In this document: piece by piece, positions 10,493 through 22,276 of the stretch
How positions within the stretch are numbered: position 1 is the first letter of the stretch
Layout of the letters: each line of letters opens with the position of its first letter
Source of the DNA: Bryum argenteum
Taxonomy: Eukaryota > Streptophyta > Bryopsida > Bryales > Bryaceae
NCBI GenBank assembly: GCA_037043015.1
Contig: CM073322.1
Location: forward strand, 29,620,864 to 29,684,863
Reading direction: 5' to 3'
DNA: 64,000 bases
Notes under the pieces: generated by a model
What the model saw: the letters and a program-made list of their open reading frames with translations, nothing else
The model's database searches: none
Told to the model about the DNA's origin: nothing
Program-made: the position numbers and the translations under genes

Positions 10493-11489
10493 GCAGTGTA
10501 CAGTCGGGTACTAGCCGACAACAGATTACCTTTTCGAAGGAACTTTTTTCAAAGTTTGAAATTTTTTTGTGAACTCAAAAACGGTCGGATTTGAGAACCG
10601 TAAAGCGATTTGGAATAACATTAGAGTAATCTACAATTTCATGGTAAGTAAGTGATTCTTTTTTTATAGCATTCAACAAATTTCAAGTACTTCATACACC
10701 ATCCACCATTGCCTACCCTTACTTCTTGCTTCAATTACAATTTATAAGTACATTTTCAATTCCAAATTTAAAATGAGTTTCCAAATTTGTTCTTAGGATC
10801 CTTGAGCACATCCCTGAATGATCTAAGATTTTTCTCATTTAAATTCTTTGGTTTGGAGTGATTTCTTGATGAGTTTTCAATCAACACTCAAAAGAAATGG
10901 AAAATAAATCTATGTTTGAACCAGGCAAGAATATTACAAGATGTTGAGCCTAAAAATGGGGTAATGAGAGTTATCACTCTAATAGACTTTGACCATCCTT
11001 CAAGTTGTGGGAGGACACTTGTACTAGTGTGGAAGACCTACACATGATATAGTACGTAGTCATTAGTAGTCAGTAGGACTTATCAAGGAATTTCTCCATG
11101 CCAAAAGACACACAAGAAATATATCTTGTGTTTCAACTAGGATGTACGCAAGGATCCTGAGAACAGCTTTGGAAGGTCATTTCACATTTGAAGTTAAAAA
11201 TATGCTTCGATTAAATTCGAAGTTAGAAATGTACTTCTAATCAAAGCAAGACGTAAGGGTAGTCAATGGTAGATGGTGTATGAAGTACTTAAATTTTTTG
11301 AATAATATACCAAAAATAATCCATCACTTACCATGACATCGTAGATTACTTTGATTTGATTCTGAATCACTTTATGATTCTCAAATCTGATCGTTTTTGA
11401 GTACACAATAAATTTTCAAACTTTTGAAAAAGAAGCCATTCTGAAATGGAATTTGTTATCTGCTGATACCCTACTGTACTGTACAATGC
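10493..11489. mobile_element. Foldback element, family W copy 1
   Basis: The left terminus GCAGTGTACAGTCGGG pairs with the right terminus ending CTGTACTGTACAATGC. The outer 250-300 bp on each side are imperfect inverted repeats, for example AAGTACTTCATACACCATC on the left and GATGGTGTATGAAGTACTT on the right. A second copy lies at about 55117-55835. There is no coding sequence and no clear target duplication. Confidence 0.75.
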
Positions 11490-11639
11490 ACACCCTTCAA
11501 AATGGCCTTCATGTCGAATTGGAGCATGCTTGTATGGACCCATAAAGTAGGCATGCCATGTACAGGGCCACAAGCACTCCAGGGAGCTGCTTGCATGTTT
11601 CATCACGCGTGCTCCAGCAAGTGGCGCCTGCAGGCTCAC

Positions 11640-12095
11640 ATCATTGAATGGATCACACAAGGGCAATCCCATGGATCGACCATCCATGGATCGACCGTCC
11701 ATGGATCGACCATCCATCGATTGACCATTTGTCGATCGACCATCCATTGATCGACCATCCGTTGATCGACCATCCATTAACCCCCGACTCTCCTTGTTGC
11801 AAAACGGTCTAAGTCACAAATTTTGACCTTCCTTTAGATTAAGTTCAAAAAATCTCACAATCCAAGCATTATTCGAAAGATTCAATCGTAAGATCTTAAA
11901 GTTCACTTGACATTCTTCTCACATACCAAATTTGAACCGTTCATTCTTCCTCATTTGTGAGATTATAATGGTCAAAGTTGGTTGAGTTTTTCTCCTGCAG
12001 GAACCTCCAAACCCCGTTTCGGGTTTTAAGGAGAGTTAGGGGTTAATCGACCATCCATCGATCGACCATCCATCGATCGACCATCCATTCATTCC
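11640..12095. repeat. 15-bp minisatellite interrupted by an F2 element
   Basis: Tandem copies of a 15-bp unit, consensus GATCGACCATCCATG with variants, run from about 11670 to 11776 and resume at 12043-12090. The interruption is a TTAA element at 11781-12042. The array translates on the minus strand as MDGRS repeats, which is an artefact. Confidence 0.9.
11781..12042. mobile_element. F2 TTAA element inside a minisatellite
   Basis: The ends CCCCCGACTCTCCTTG and its near-complement AAGGAGAGTTAGGGG are flanked by TTAA at 11777-11780 and 12043-12046. Array units on both sides read ATCGACCATCC in register, so the pre-insertion site is easily inferred: a unit with TTGA changed to TTAA. Length is 262 bp. 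The interior shares a GAACCGTT...GTGAGATTATAATGG module with the copies at 30939 and 40352. Confidence 0.85.
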
Positions 12096-12099
12096 AAAA

Positions 12100-12807
12100 T
12101 GAGGACACATACATAGCAAAGGCAAACCCGATCAATCAAACGCGAACCTACACTTGCTACATGGCCATAGACACACGTACCGCACAGATTTACAAGCTTA
12201 CGTTTTTCCGTCTCATATATCTTCTCTACTCGAAGATGAATCTATCTTCATCATTTATCGACCGCGAGACTACATGTGATTGAAGCGCTCCCACACATTC
12301 ACGCAAGGAAAAATCAAGTTCATGGCCGTTGACGCTCTTGCATCCAGATTACGATTGATCTTGCCCAATGAGTAAGTCACTCTCATCAATGAATGATGCT
12401 TGCTACCTACCTACCTAATTGGTATGTCTTGCTACCATATCGTTCTGTTCTGTAATTAGACAGACAGTCAATGTACTTTAAAACTTTAATTGTCTGTACT
12501 AGAGGTGTGTATTTTACATGCACAATGATTGAGGAGGTAATTTCACATGCACATGATTGTTGTGCAGTTTAGAAGAAGAAAAAGACTGGTGCTTTTGTTG
12601 TGCAGTTTAAACGGGTTTGATTGGTGCTCCCTACTGCAGTTTATTTTTGTTTCGATTGGTTAGCCGGTAATGAGTAAAGCAAAAGCGAGTCACTAGGCTA
12701 GTCCTGTGATCAAGATCTCAGTCTGGGGTCCGATGTATCTGATCGAAGAATCAGCCAATGATTTGCATGATTATTGTCCAGATGCAGTATTCCAAGATTG
12801 TTGAAAT
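12100..12807. other. Gene-free stretch, nothing recognised
   Basis: Unique-looking sequence with no open frame, repeat boundary or motif that I can support. Confidence 0.4.
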
Positions 12808-12886
12808 TGGCATGTATTTTCTCAATTGGGTACGAATTAATGGCATGTATTTTCTCAATTGGGTACGAATTAATGGCATGTATGAG
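12808..12886. repeat. 33-bp tandem duplication with a partial third unit
   Basis: The unit starting TGGCATGTATTTTCTC begins at 12808 and 12841, with the start of a third at 12874, so the period is exactly 33 bp. Confidence 0.95.
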
Positions 12887-12889
12887 CTA

Positions 12890-13140
12890 CAATGAAGCAT
12901 GAATAAATGGCATGCATTTTAGTGAAGGCAGTTTTTGTTTTTGAGTTTTCAAATTTTGTGTTTGTTTCAGCCATTGCAAGTGATTTGTGTGAAACCATAA
13001 ATAGATTTTGATGAATTTTTTTACATGATTATGATCTCAAGGTGAAATCAAACAACTTTTTAGTTGGAATTTTTTAGATCCAAATACTTTTGGTATTAGA
13101 TTTGCAATGATGTTTTCTCAGAGGAAAAAGGGAAAATTTT
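12890..13140. mobile_element. F1 fragment without ends
   Basis: The segment follows the F1 interior: AATAAATGGCATGCATTTTA, then GTTTTCAAA, CCATTGCAAG, TTTGCAATGATGTTT. It matches 22443-22680 in order and spacing. No TTAA or CCCC terminus remains on either side. Confidence 0.7.
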
Positions 13141-13162
13141 GAGAATGGAAGTATGCTAGACT

Positions 13163-13228
13163 GACCTACTTTGCAGCCGACTATATTGTACATGTGACCT
13201 ACTTTGCAGCCGACTATATTGTACATGT
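13163..13228. repeat. 33-bp perfect tandem duplication
   Basis: Two identical 33-bp units starting GACCTACTTTGCAGCC lie at 13163 and 13196. The period equals that of the duplication 320 bp upstream, but the sequences are unrelated. Confidence 0.95.
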
Positions 13229-13229
13229 G

Positions 13230-14320
13230 CCCTCGTGAAAGAGTACTTGGGTACATAATATACTTATGTTACTAATGCATGAGTGGTGGGCCGTGTATGG
13301 CTAGTGATCGAAGCTTGGCACCATAATAGACGCAATTGTAGAACGACACATAAGCGAAATCAAATACTAAAAGTAAGTGAGAGAGAAGAGAGGGCACGGA
13401 CTCTGGGAACTGGAAGCTAGAGGGTGCGCGAACATTGGAGGCACGAGGGCTGGGCCGCGGACGCAATAAGACACACCTCCTTGTAAAAAGTCAAGCTTTT
13501 CTCTCGATTTTATAGGTCCTATGAGTTTTATAGGTAATGTTCATGTAGGCACATTCTCAACTTAGGAACAAGAATATGGAAAATTTCTAGAGTTAACCTC
13601 TTTCAGAAATGGTTTTGCCCCCAAATCTCTAATTTCCCATTGTTCACTAAGGAGTAAGAACTTTTTTGCAATTTTGAACAATATGATCTTATAAGTACTA
13701 AAGAAATTGGATTTAAGGTGTAACATACGTATTATCGTAAGGATAACTTGTGAGTCTTCTTTGAGTTTTAAAGAGATTTGTATTTTTAGACTTGAGATGT
13801 CTCTTGCTGTCATTATAACTTTGAGCCAATGAAAGATCAACAACCGACACAAAGAGCAGTAGCTCGCATAAAGAGCAATAATTCTCATACCAAGAATGTC
13901 AAGCAAGTAGCCTATCGGCCAATGAAAGGTTGACAAGCCGACATGAACAATCCCTACCTCATTCACGGATCAAGAATATCGAGGGGCAACCTATCTTACT
14001 ATCTAGGGTTGCCTTCCATGACACACTTTCCATAATGGTAGTTTTAATTTTCATGTTTGACATGTTTATCTGACGACGAAAGTCCGACTATACTAGAAAA
14101 TGTGTAGTAAAAACAAGAAAATTGCCTTTTTGATGTTGTCTACCTCTTCCGAGGATAAATGTTTGTCTGACTATTGTATTTGACGTTCAACACTGTCGCA
14201 TAAAACAATCATGAACACACCTCGAAGTCTAAAGTTGTCCAAAATTCTTATTCTTTAATGAAATTGCTCATCTTCAAGGATTATAATTAAATGACACCAA
14301 GAGGCAATGGGTACAATGGC
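13230..14320. other. Gene-free stretch
   Basis: No gene is recognised. Around 13800-13950 short phrases of the type CCAATGAAAG, CAACCGACA and AAAGAGCA recur, suggesting decayed tandem repetition. The 134-codon minus-strand frame at 13562-13966 has no motif. Confidence 0.4.
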
Positions 14321-14323
14321 TTA

Positions 14324-14628
14324 GAGCATCCGCAACCATACTCGCCAAGTGTATGACATATGCAATAAGTGGATGAGAAATGCAAAGGGCCCTTCAAAAA
14401 TGACTCTTGGCTCTCTACTTTGGCGTTTCAAGAAACCCTCCAAAACTAAGTTTAGTTGACTACATCTCACATTCTACTTGCGATTGGTGCATTGACTAAT
14501 TCACATGCACTTTTGATGATTAAGGGGCATTTAAGGATGGAGGAGTGTGATTTCAAGGGCTCTTCAAATATAGATATAGATGAAAATTTTTAGCGAGTCA
14601 CCTTTAGCGAGTATGGGTAGAGATGCTC
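14324..14628. mobile_element. MITE with GAGCATC termini
   Basis: The left end GAGCATCCGCAACCATACTC pairs with the right end GAGTATGGGTAGAGATGCTC. TA lies outside both ends (14322-14323 and 14629-14630). The wider flanks read TTA and TAA, so either a 2-bp or a mutated 3-bp duplication is possible. Length is 305 bp with an AGCGAGTC-type subterminal repeat near the right end. It is probably a Tourist- or mariner-type non-autonomous element. Confidence 0.7.
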
Positions 14629-14639
14629 TAACTGTGCAT

Positions 14640-16030
14640 AGCTCGGATGCGGCCAATGCAATCGTCAAAAGGCAACCCCGAGTGCCGGTGAGGCGGCAGA
14701 AAAGCATGTGGAGCTGCACGAAAGTTTTGTCTCCAATTGTCAACGAACGCAGCAGCAATTCCCAGGAGCAATGAAAGCAAACAGAGCAGGCTTGCAGGAG
14801 GAGCATTCATTGATTAAGAGACGACTCATCGTCTTCCCTTGCTAGACAAAAGTACTTCTTTCGGTCGAGTACCGTTGTAGACAAAGAGTGGCAAGCTTCA
14901 TTTGCCACATGATTGTAACTAAGTAACAAAATAACAATTCTCCTCTGGCGTCACATTCTAACTAAATGTCGACTCCACTGAGGCCCTAATCATTGAGCTC
15001 ACAAGCAAGGGCAGATTTGCTCTTACTAACTAAAGTCTCTCCACTGCGCCACAGAGACAACGTACGACGTGGTACACAAATGATCGAGTTGAATCCCATC
15101 AAGGGTCGTGGAACTTAATGGAAAACGATGCTTCCTACGTGTTATCACAGATTCAGTATTATCGTTTGCATTATTTCCACTGACACAAACATGCTTATGT
15201 ACTACTACGTTCCAGCCTCTGTCAAGTCAAGTACGTTCAATCATGCTGGATTATCACAGCTGATTCAGATATTTCCTAGATCTCCATCTGCATGTACGCT
15301 CCTCTCCAAAACATTCTACGATATTGCAGAGCACTGACCTGGGCAGGCTCATTTATTATCCGTTTCAGTTTGAAAGAGTTCAGTTACTGTTACTCCGTTC
15401 AGTCTGTAGAGGTTTGCGTACGATTCAACTCACAGGGCCGGTGTGATCAGAGATTCCGGGAAAACGTACGCAAGTACGTATAATTAACGTTGGCATGGGA
15501 CGGTGGAGCCAGGGTCTTTCCATCCCGCGAATCTGTGTGTGGGCCGGCCTACTGCCTGTACTTGCAGGTAGCTGCACCCTGAACTTGAAAAGCTTTCCCG
15601 GTTGGGTCCCGCATTGCAGGAGGTGTTCATTTGTTGCAGGTTTGTCACCTATTCTTTTCAAAGGAAGGCCGCGCGCACAACCCCACCACAGCAAGTCAAA
15701 ACAAATTAAGTTCAATGGCTGATCACAATCTGGCTTACGATTTTTCTGCTTCGAAACGATGTCCTTGAGAAGTGGACTCGAGCTACGATCGAGGATCCTG
15801 AAGGGGATGGTACTACTGTGGTTCAATTCAAGATCAGATGGCGAGGACAATGCTCGGTGCTAGGTACAAATTGCCTCATGCTGTCACAACGAGATTTGTA
15901 ATCCCTTCGCTGAACAAGAAGCATACATATTTACGTGGTCTTTTACAATTGTATAATAATAACAAAAGCATCTGTATGAATTTCGGTTTTCAAGCTAAGC
16001 GGTAATGCACGCTGCTTTTACCTCAAAGTG
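14640..16030. other. Gene-free stretch, nothing recognised
   Basis: The region has slightly higher GC than its surroundings. A 141-codon minus-strand frame (15425-15850) is open, but no domain, signal or repeat can be recognised in it, so it is not called as a gene. Confidence 0.35.
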
Positions 16031-16039
16031 ACACCACAT

Positions 16040-16229
16040 TGATGGGCTGTTCCATTGAACATGGCACTCAAAAGTGCCATTCGACCACACCAAAATTTGT
16101 ACTATTACCACATTTTTAAATTTTTGAACTGTATGTCCAAAAATATTATAGCCTCATTCATTTCTCAGCCCAAATGGCCCCAGTTCGCATGTTTTTGATC
16201 ATACTTCATTGATTTCTAAACTCCATGAA

Positions 16230-16273
<44 letters not shown>

Positions 16274-16312
16274 CTTTTCAGAACAGTGCCATTTAACGGA
16301 ATTGAGATTTGT
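16040..16312. mobile_element. Decayed F5 foldback remnant carrying a poly(T) run
   Basis: AGTGCCATT phrases at the left and TGCCATTTAACGGAATTGAG at the right recall the ends of the F5 element at 24491-24893. A 42-base run of T (16232-16273) lies inside. Boundaries are not defined. Confidence 0.4.
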
Positions 16313-16631
16313 TGCTTGTATTCCTCTCCGTTGCAAGAACAGAATGGGAGAATCCAACCTGAAGCGGACTGTGTTATGAAATTTCTTTGAAGAAATAATA
16401 AACTATTGACATTGACCAATCACACGCACGCCACATACCTCTCTGTGAACAGTTGAGGTTTACTCAGTCAGTTACATAAGTGAAGCCACTCAAAGAAAGC
16501 TTCTTCTTGAAGTGAAGAGCTCGTGTTAACGAAGAAATGGCTAGTGTACGCCGGAGCTTCCAAAGTAATAATTTGCTTCGACTTTGTTTCCAAGAAAATT
16601 TGAGAAGAGCAATCTAAAATAATTCGACACC

Positions 16632-16996
16632 AGATGGATAGAAAGTCCGGTCCATTTCTAAGGGGCCTGCGTGAATGAAGGGTCTGTTCGTAATGTTGAT
16701 AGCCCGATGGCCATCAGACAAGGGGAAATTGATTGAGACAATACTATTTTCCCCTCTCGAGGGTGGACACTCTAAAGTCTAAGCTAGTTTCTAGCTAGTT
16801 ACTGGTGCCTTGAAGATACCCGACATAGTATCCCCTAGAGGGCTTTGAGATACCCATACAACAAGGTCCAAGGACCCCTCACAATAGTTGGGTGGACTGT
16901 AGTGGTGAGCACCATGCCGGCATGGGGAATAGAACCCACGACCTCCTCATTGGGGGCCATGCCAAGGCTTTTGGTCCCTTAATTCGAGACCATATT
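16632..16996 (-). mobile_element. tRNA-derived SINE-like element, copy S1
   Basis: On the minus strand a tRNA-like head contains GTGGGTTCTATTCCCC, close to the polymerase III B box. The body that follows is shared with the copy at 28645-28975 over more than 300 bp, to the shared end GGACCGGACTTTCTATCC. No coding capacity is present. The A box is degraded here. Confidence 0.65.
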
Positions 16997-17289
16997 GGTT
17001 CTAAGTTTCAGTTATAGACATGCTAACTCCATACAACAAGTGGTCCGTGTGACTAATTTATTACACTGATATACAATTTTACATCTGATCATCTGGACAT
17101 GTTTTGAACGACCATGTGAAAGTTTAATTTTCTTAGTGTAAGGTGTATGTACAAACAATGAGCATTCAAGGGAAACTTTGTCAGATTAGAACTTTGGGAA
17201 GTCTCTTCTTACTTCACTCTTAGAAGAAGAAGATAAAAATCCAACATATTTAGAGGCCAACGTGAATAGAGTGAATAGAGTGTTCGTTT

Positions 17290-17592
17290 GACCCATGCTT
17301 GGATGTATGCCCGGAGGTCATTACAATGACAAGACTACTAATCCCTCTCATGGTGAACACTCTTCTCGTTCCTACCTAGCCACTAGTGACTTACTCATAC
17401 CCCACATGCTATCCCCCAAAGGCTTTGAGGTACCCATACAACAATGTCTAAGAACCCCTTACCATAGTAACTATTGTGTAGACTATGGTGGTGAGCACCA
17501 CGCTGGCATGGGGAAACCTACAACTTCCTCATTGGACGCCATGAGCCCTAATCACCAAGCTAAGGCTTGTGGTGCTTCTGCTTGACCCCTAG
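17290..17592 (-). mobile_element. tRNA-derived SINE-like element, copy S2
   Basis: On the minus strand TAGCTTGGTGATTAGGGC resembles a polymerase III A box and is followed about 35 nt later by GTAGGTTTCCCC, a degraded B box. The body (GTGGTGCTCACCACC, GTATGGGTACCTCAAAG) is shared with S1. The 3' part differs from S1 and ends near GGGCATACATCC, so this is a sister subfamily. Confidence 0.65.
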
Positions 17593-17878
17593 AGGAGAGA
17601 GAGGCCCGGATCAGGTCAATATGCTAAAAAAACATTACAAAAACTCAAACTTTGACTCAATTTATCTCAAGATCCGTATGGTGAAATTTGATAAAAATTG
17701 GTGAATAGACCAATTAGACAATTCTAAACGATCTTTTAGGATTGAAATTCCCAAAATCAGAATTCAAAATACCTTGTTTGCAGATTTCAGATATGCCTAT
17801 CTAGACTCTAGAGGTCACTGTTGAGCTTCTTCTTTAGGGATGATGGATGCTCATAATTATACTCTTTACCAGGTATAG

Positions 17879-17998
17879 CTCATAGATTGCCAACATTGAT
17901 TTACCAACATGCGGCAACTTTGCTATTTCTCTCACACTACAACCTTTTAGAAGCAAAGAGAGTGCATCTTGTTGCTTCCCCCGAGACAATGGTCGAAT
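17879..17998 (-). pseudogene. Helix-turn-helix fragment resembling a Tc1/mariner-type transposase
   Basis: The minus-strand peptide LSRGKQQDALSLLLKGCSVR followed by EIAKLPHVGKSM has the layout of the first helix-turn-helix of Tc1/mariner/IS630-type transposases: a charged helix, a G-S-REIA turn, then V-KS. A possible splice acceptor precedes it at about 18015 (CTTTACAAG). The frame closes soon after and no DDE region is visible on either side, so this is a fragment. Other homeodomain-like DNA-binding proteins cannot be excluded. Confidence 0.45.
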
Positions 17999-18349
17999 GG
18001 CCCCACAATTTTCACTTGTAAAGCTAAACACCAAAAAAAAAGAAACAAATATATGACACAAAAAGAACACATACACACAATTGAACACAAACCAATCAGT
18101 TTACAATACATGTACACTTCACTTGCTATGCACACAAGATTCACTCATATGTACTTCCAAAATTGTCTCAATGAAGAGGAAATATCTAGATGTTCAATTG
18201 AATAAGACTTGCTCCTTGAATACCTTGCTCATAACAGAATGTAACTAAATTGATACCATGTCACTCTAACATGCAATCACTATTTGGTGAATGGTGAGTT
18301 GGTGACTCACCAAACTTCCATATTAAGAAAATTCGGACAGTTTTGAAGG

Positions 18350-18352
<3 letters not shown>

Positions 18353-18387
<35 letters not shown>

Positions 18388-18414
18388 ATTTATTTATATA
18401 TATATATATATATT
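18353..18414. repeat. (TA)n microsatellite with a TTTA interruption
   Basis: Two TA runs are separated by TTTTATTTATTTA. Confidence 0.97.
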
Positions 18415-20275
18415 TATTGAGCGGGTGTAAAGCAATTATTCCGTTCCCGTAGTTAAGCCGTGGCCCTTCCTTGCATGCCACTCCCATTTTCAGAGCCAAT
18501 GGCGATGCTCTTAGAACTCCTTCACACTGTAATAGCTTGCAAAATATGTGTAGGACTTTGAATTAAACAATTGAGGGCGTACATTCAATGTTTCAATGGC
18601 TTTTTGAGGAGGGGGGGATTAGAGAAGAAGAACCAGTACATATGATCTGTGATCATCTTACATCCTGTGGATGAAGCGGATCATGCGGAACTGATCATTT
18701 AACAGCAACTGTAACTGCAGGAACAAACAAAGTGGAGCATACATCATCGAGTTGTGCAGCTGCACTGATGCACACTAAAGTGCTATTTTTCAGGACCCCC
18801 GATATTTCAACATCACACTTCTAGCACCCTCCTGAATCAAGCGCTTCAAACAAATTGGTGAATCCCTTTCGGAAGTACGATCTAATCATTATGACGACGA
18901 CCAATTTGCTTACTGCTTCCGACTAAGTCAAGTTCCATGTAAGCCGCTTACGACGAAAGTAATAAAATCAAAACAAGTGCAAGAAGGCATCGATTACGCC
19001 CCCAGTAGGGTCCTTGAAAGGTTCTAGAACAGCAAACAACAGTCTGCTGATTACTCAAACCTCCCGCCCAGAACGACGGTGCCTTCAAATGGAAAGCCAG
19101 GTGAATTGAAGGTGCCCTAAATTTTTATAATTTTATATTTTTGGATACAATCAATGTTTTAAAGATGCACTCTTCAGAAGTTGCACCTGACAGCGAATAA
19201 TAGTCACATCTGGGTGCTTTCAAGCTCTGCGTCCGGACCCAGTGCATGATGAGCGGAGCTGGGCGGGCTGGCCACTAGAAAGGTCGGTGAGGAACATTTC
19301 AGACATGGTCCGGGAGATCAGGCAGTCATGAACTATCCTTTACTTTGTGGTTCATCGCCTTCGAAACCGTCTGACAACAAAGTGCCTTTAAGTTACTTTT
19401 TGAAAGCGACATTTGCAGCGATCTAAATATTGTAGCTTGAAAGTGGCAACGCAATACCTTTTGAACCAATTAAAGTGACAACCCATAACATATTGGATTG
19501 CGTTCGAAAAAACATGTGTACGAATGATTAGCACCGCCAGTGGAAACTGATAACGTTAGCTTGCAGCGCGCTATTCGAAGCCTGCAACTCAAACAGCGCG
19601 CACCAGTGGCCGCCCTCCACCCGTGATGGATGAGCTACAATCTTGGTCCGATCAGCTGCAGGATCCGTCCACGAACGCATCGGCAATACCAGACATTCCG
19701 CGTGCACCACTTTTACATATCCATCATCAGGACCAACCTGCATTCGCATCATACTATTTGTCATTCAAGTGTGCCGCACTTTCGTTTCAGACATCATCAC
19801 AGACTTCCCTGAAACTGGTTCTATTTGTTTACAACTTCAATCCCCAAAGGACACTCAAGTTCGTTGAAATTATGTCAACTGCTTCAAGAACGACGTTTAC
19901 ACGCCCCCCTCTACATTGTTTGGTGTTTCCACAAGCGGACACCTCAGCCGGAGGCTCCTCGATCTTGTCAATCTTATTCTTATTTCTTTCATCGTAGAAA
20001 CACCAATGCTGTCACTCCTTTCTTCGATACACCGGTGGTGGGAACAAAACAGAAGGCGATCCATCCAGGGGTTCACAAAGAATTTAACGAAAGAAGATTA
20101 ACACTTCGATCGTCACCGACATTGCCTTGGTGAAGAGAAGAGAGTAGGCGGATTCATTGACCCCGGCGAATCTGCTGGTTTTCCCTCTACTGCTGCTACC
20201 CCGCCGAAGTCTCTTTCCAACCCTCCTTCCTTTACAACCGTATTTGAAGAAGACAACTCTGAACATATGGTTCAT
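18415..20275. other. Gene-free stretch, nothing confidently recognised
   Basis: Several overlapping plus-strand frames lie at 19620-20130. Short segments such as one near 20030-20100 look protein-like, but the frame changes repeatedly and I recognise no family. They may be a decayed gene or element. Confidence 0.3.
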
Positions 20276-20279
20276 TCCA

Positions 20280-20500
20280 CCTATTCTTGAATGTATGCCC
20301 CAACTCCCAAGGTCATAATACCAATGGTGTGACTACAATAATTTCTAACTACTCTAATTTCTAACTACCTGTTATTCTGTTAATGATTTGAAGATGTCTA
20401 ACATGATATTCCTGCAAAGAACTTTTAGGTACCCATACAATAAGGTCCAAGAAACCCCACCATTGTTGAGTGGACCATGGTAGTGAGTATTTTTTCTTGG
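20280..20500 (-). mobile_element. Decayed SINE-like copy S3
   Basis: The phrases GGTACCCATACAATAAGGTCC and GAGTGGACCATGGTAGTGAG occur in the order seen in S1 on its plus strand. The ends are lost. Confidence 0.5.
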
Positions 20501-21760
20501 GACATGACGGATGCTCCCTTACTATCGTAAATGTATGTTAGAGGCACCTACAAAGATGACTTTGATGCTGTGCGTGCAATCATGCATCCTTCCATCAGGA
20601 TTTTTAATTTTACTGGTTAATCTTTTAAGGAATTGCAAGAAGATTTTAATACAAAGATTATGTGAATTTCCTTCAATGTGAACCTTTGTCTGGCTTCCCT
20701 GGACATGGCAAAGGAAGCTCTTGTATTCTTGTCCCCTTAATTTACGTCAAAAATAATTAAAAATCCAAGATTTAAAAAAAATAAATATAAATATATATAA
20801 TGTGAATATTCTACATCAAAATCATTAAGAGTCAAAGTTTGATTTGAGTTTTTTTTTATTATTTATTTCTCATTTATGTTGCTTGTTTTTATTCCAGAAA
20901 GTCCCGTTTACAGCCCACCAAATTAGCTCGGAGGAGTAAAGAACAAAGATGCGTTTGTGAAAAGTTGTATCGTGAAGATATCTAGACAAATAATCAGCAT
21001 TTACCTAGAATCTACTAAACTTGAAAAATCATACATATATGTACCTTATGTGCACATGGAGTAAACTGAATCCTTTGATATGATTTGGTACAAATCACTC
21101 TCAAATTCTAACTTATGTTCAACACTTACTTAAAGATTTGACATAAATGCAAAATTTAATCAATCTTTTTTCTTTGGTTGAAGAACATTGATCCGCATGT
21201 TCCAAGTTTTCAACTGCAATGCATATCTTTAATGCACAGTTAAAGAACAATATGGCCCAAGTCAGCAATTCCATCAGCTTCAATCAGGCTCTCAGTGGAG
21301 AGCCGCCCTCGTGACTCGTGAGAGCATGCCCAGCCCGCACTATGGGCCGGAGAGTGGAGCCTTGTTTAGAGTGTGAGAAACCCCATCCCATACACAATCC
21401 CTGTAACCCGGTCAAGGGCGTTGAGGTCTCCTAAATTCTAGGACACCATAACTCCAAGTTATCCCCTGCCTTCATTCACATTTCACCATCTCCGTTTACC
21501 AATGGAAGAGTCCCACGTGGCAAGCACTTTATTGGCAGAAAATAATTTCTATTATAACCGGTTTGTTCGCAAGTGTGATTGGTGAGCGGCCTTTTCCTCT
21601 GCCCTGTCACTTGACTTAGGATGGGATTGCAACACGTGGCCGCATGGCCCCTGTAAGCTTTTCATGTTGCCGATATTAGAATAATTGAGCATGTACTGTA
21701 GTTTGGGCCAATTTGGGGAGATTCAAATAGTGTTTTCAAACTTTGACTGTGGATATCTCT
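20500..21760. other. Gene-free stretch, nothing recognised
   Basis: AT-rich sequence with a slightly GC-richer part at 21290-21660. No open frames or repeat boundaries were supported. Confidence 0.4.
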
Positions 21761-21769
21761 TAGTATGAG

Positions 21770-21984
21770 GGGTAAGCGTTCATAGCAGCTACCAAGGAGG
21801 ATGGAGGAGGGGTAATGAGCCCCCTAATTTTTGATGTATAGACATTAAATGCCAAGGAGTAGGCTTCCAATGGTAACTTGGGGTCGCAGACTTCAAATTT
21901 AAATTCAAAATTATCAAAAACGGCCTTGGGAGGTCCCTACGGATTCTAGGGTGCCTCCTTGGTAGCTGCCATAAACCATTGCCC
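21770..21984. mobile_element. Mutator-like MITE with a 9-bp target duplication
   Basis: TAGTATGAG is duplicated exactly at 21761-21769 and 21985-21993. The element starts GGGTAAGCGTTCATAGCAGC and ends GCTGCCATAAACCATTGCCC, an imperfect inverted repeat extended inward by CTACCAAGGAGG and its complement (about 31 bp in all). A 9-bp duplication is characteristic of the Mutator superfamily. The 215-bp element is non-coding. Confidence 0.9.
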
Positions 21985-22276
21985 TAGTATGAGGAATTTA
22001 GAAGCATGAGATGACTTTTTCGAAAGGTATGGAAAAAATCTCCAACTTGCCAAAGGTTTCAACTTCATGAGATGTATATTCAATCAAGGAGAACTGGAGA
22101 AGTTGATCGAAGGCAAAGCGTTGTGATTTGGGTCGGCCTCAACTTTAGGAGTAAACTTTATAACGGAGACGAGTGAGTGTGGGTGTGTGTCTTATGGACA
22201 CTAGTTTTCTTATGTTTTTTTTCCTTTGAAAGGATTTTGTGAAATTTGAATACCTTTTTCTAATATCCAACCCTAA

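Noticed and set aside
11367..11777. 136-codon frame with MDGRS repeats
   Set aside because: It is a translation of the 15-bp minisatellite.
15425..15850. 141-codon minus-strand frame
   Set aside because: No recognisable domain, and the plus strand is also open over part of it; treated as chance.
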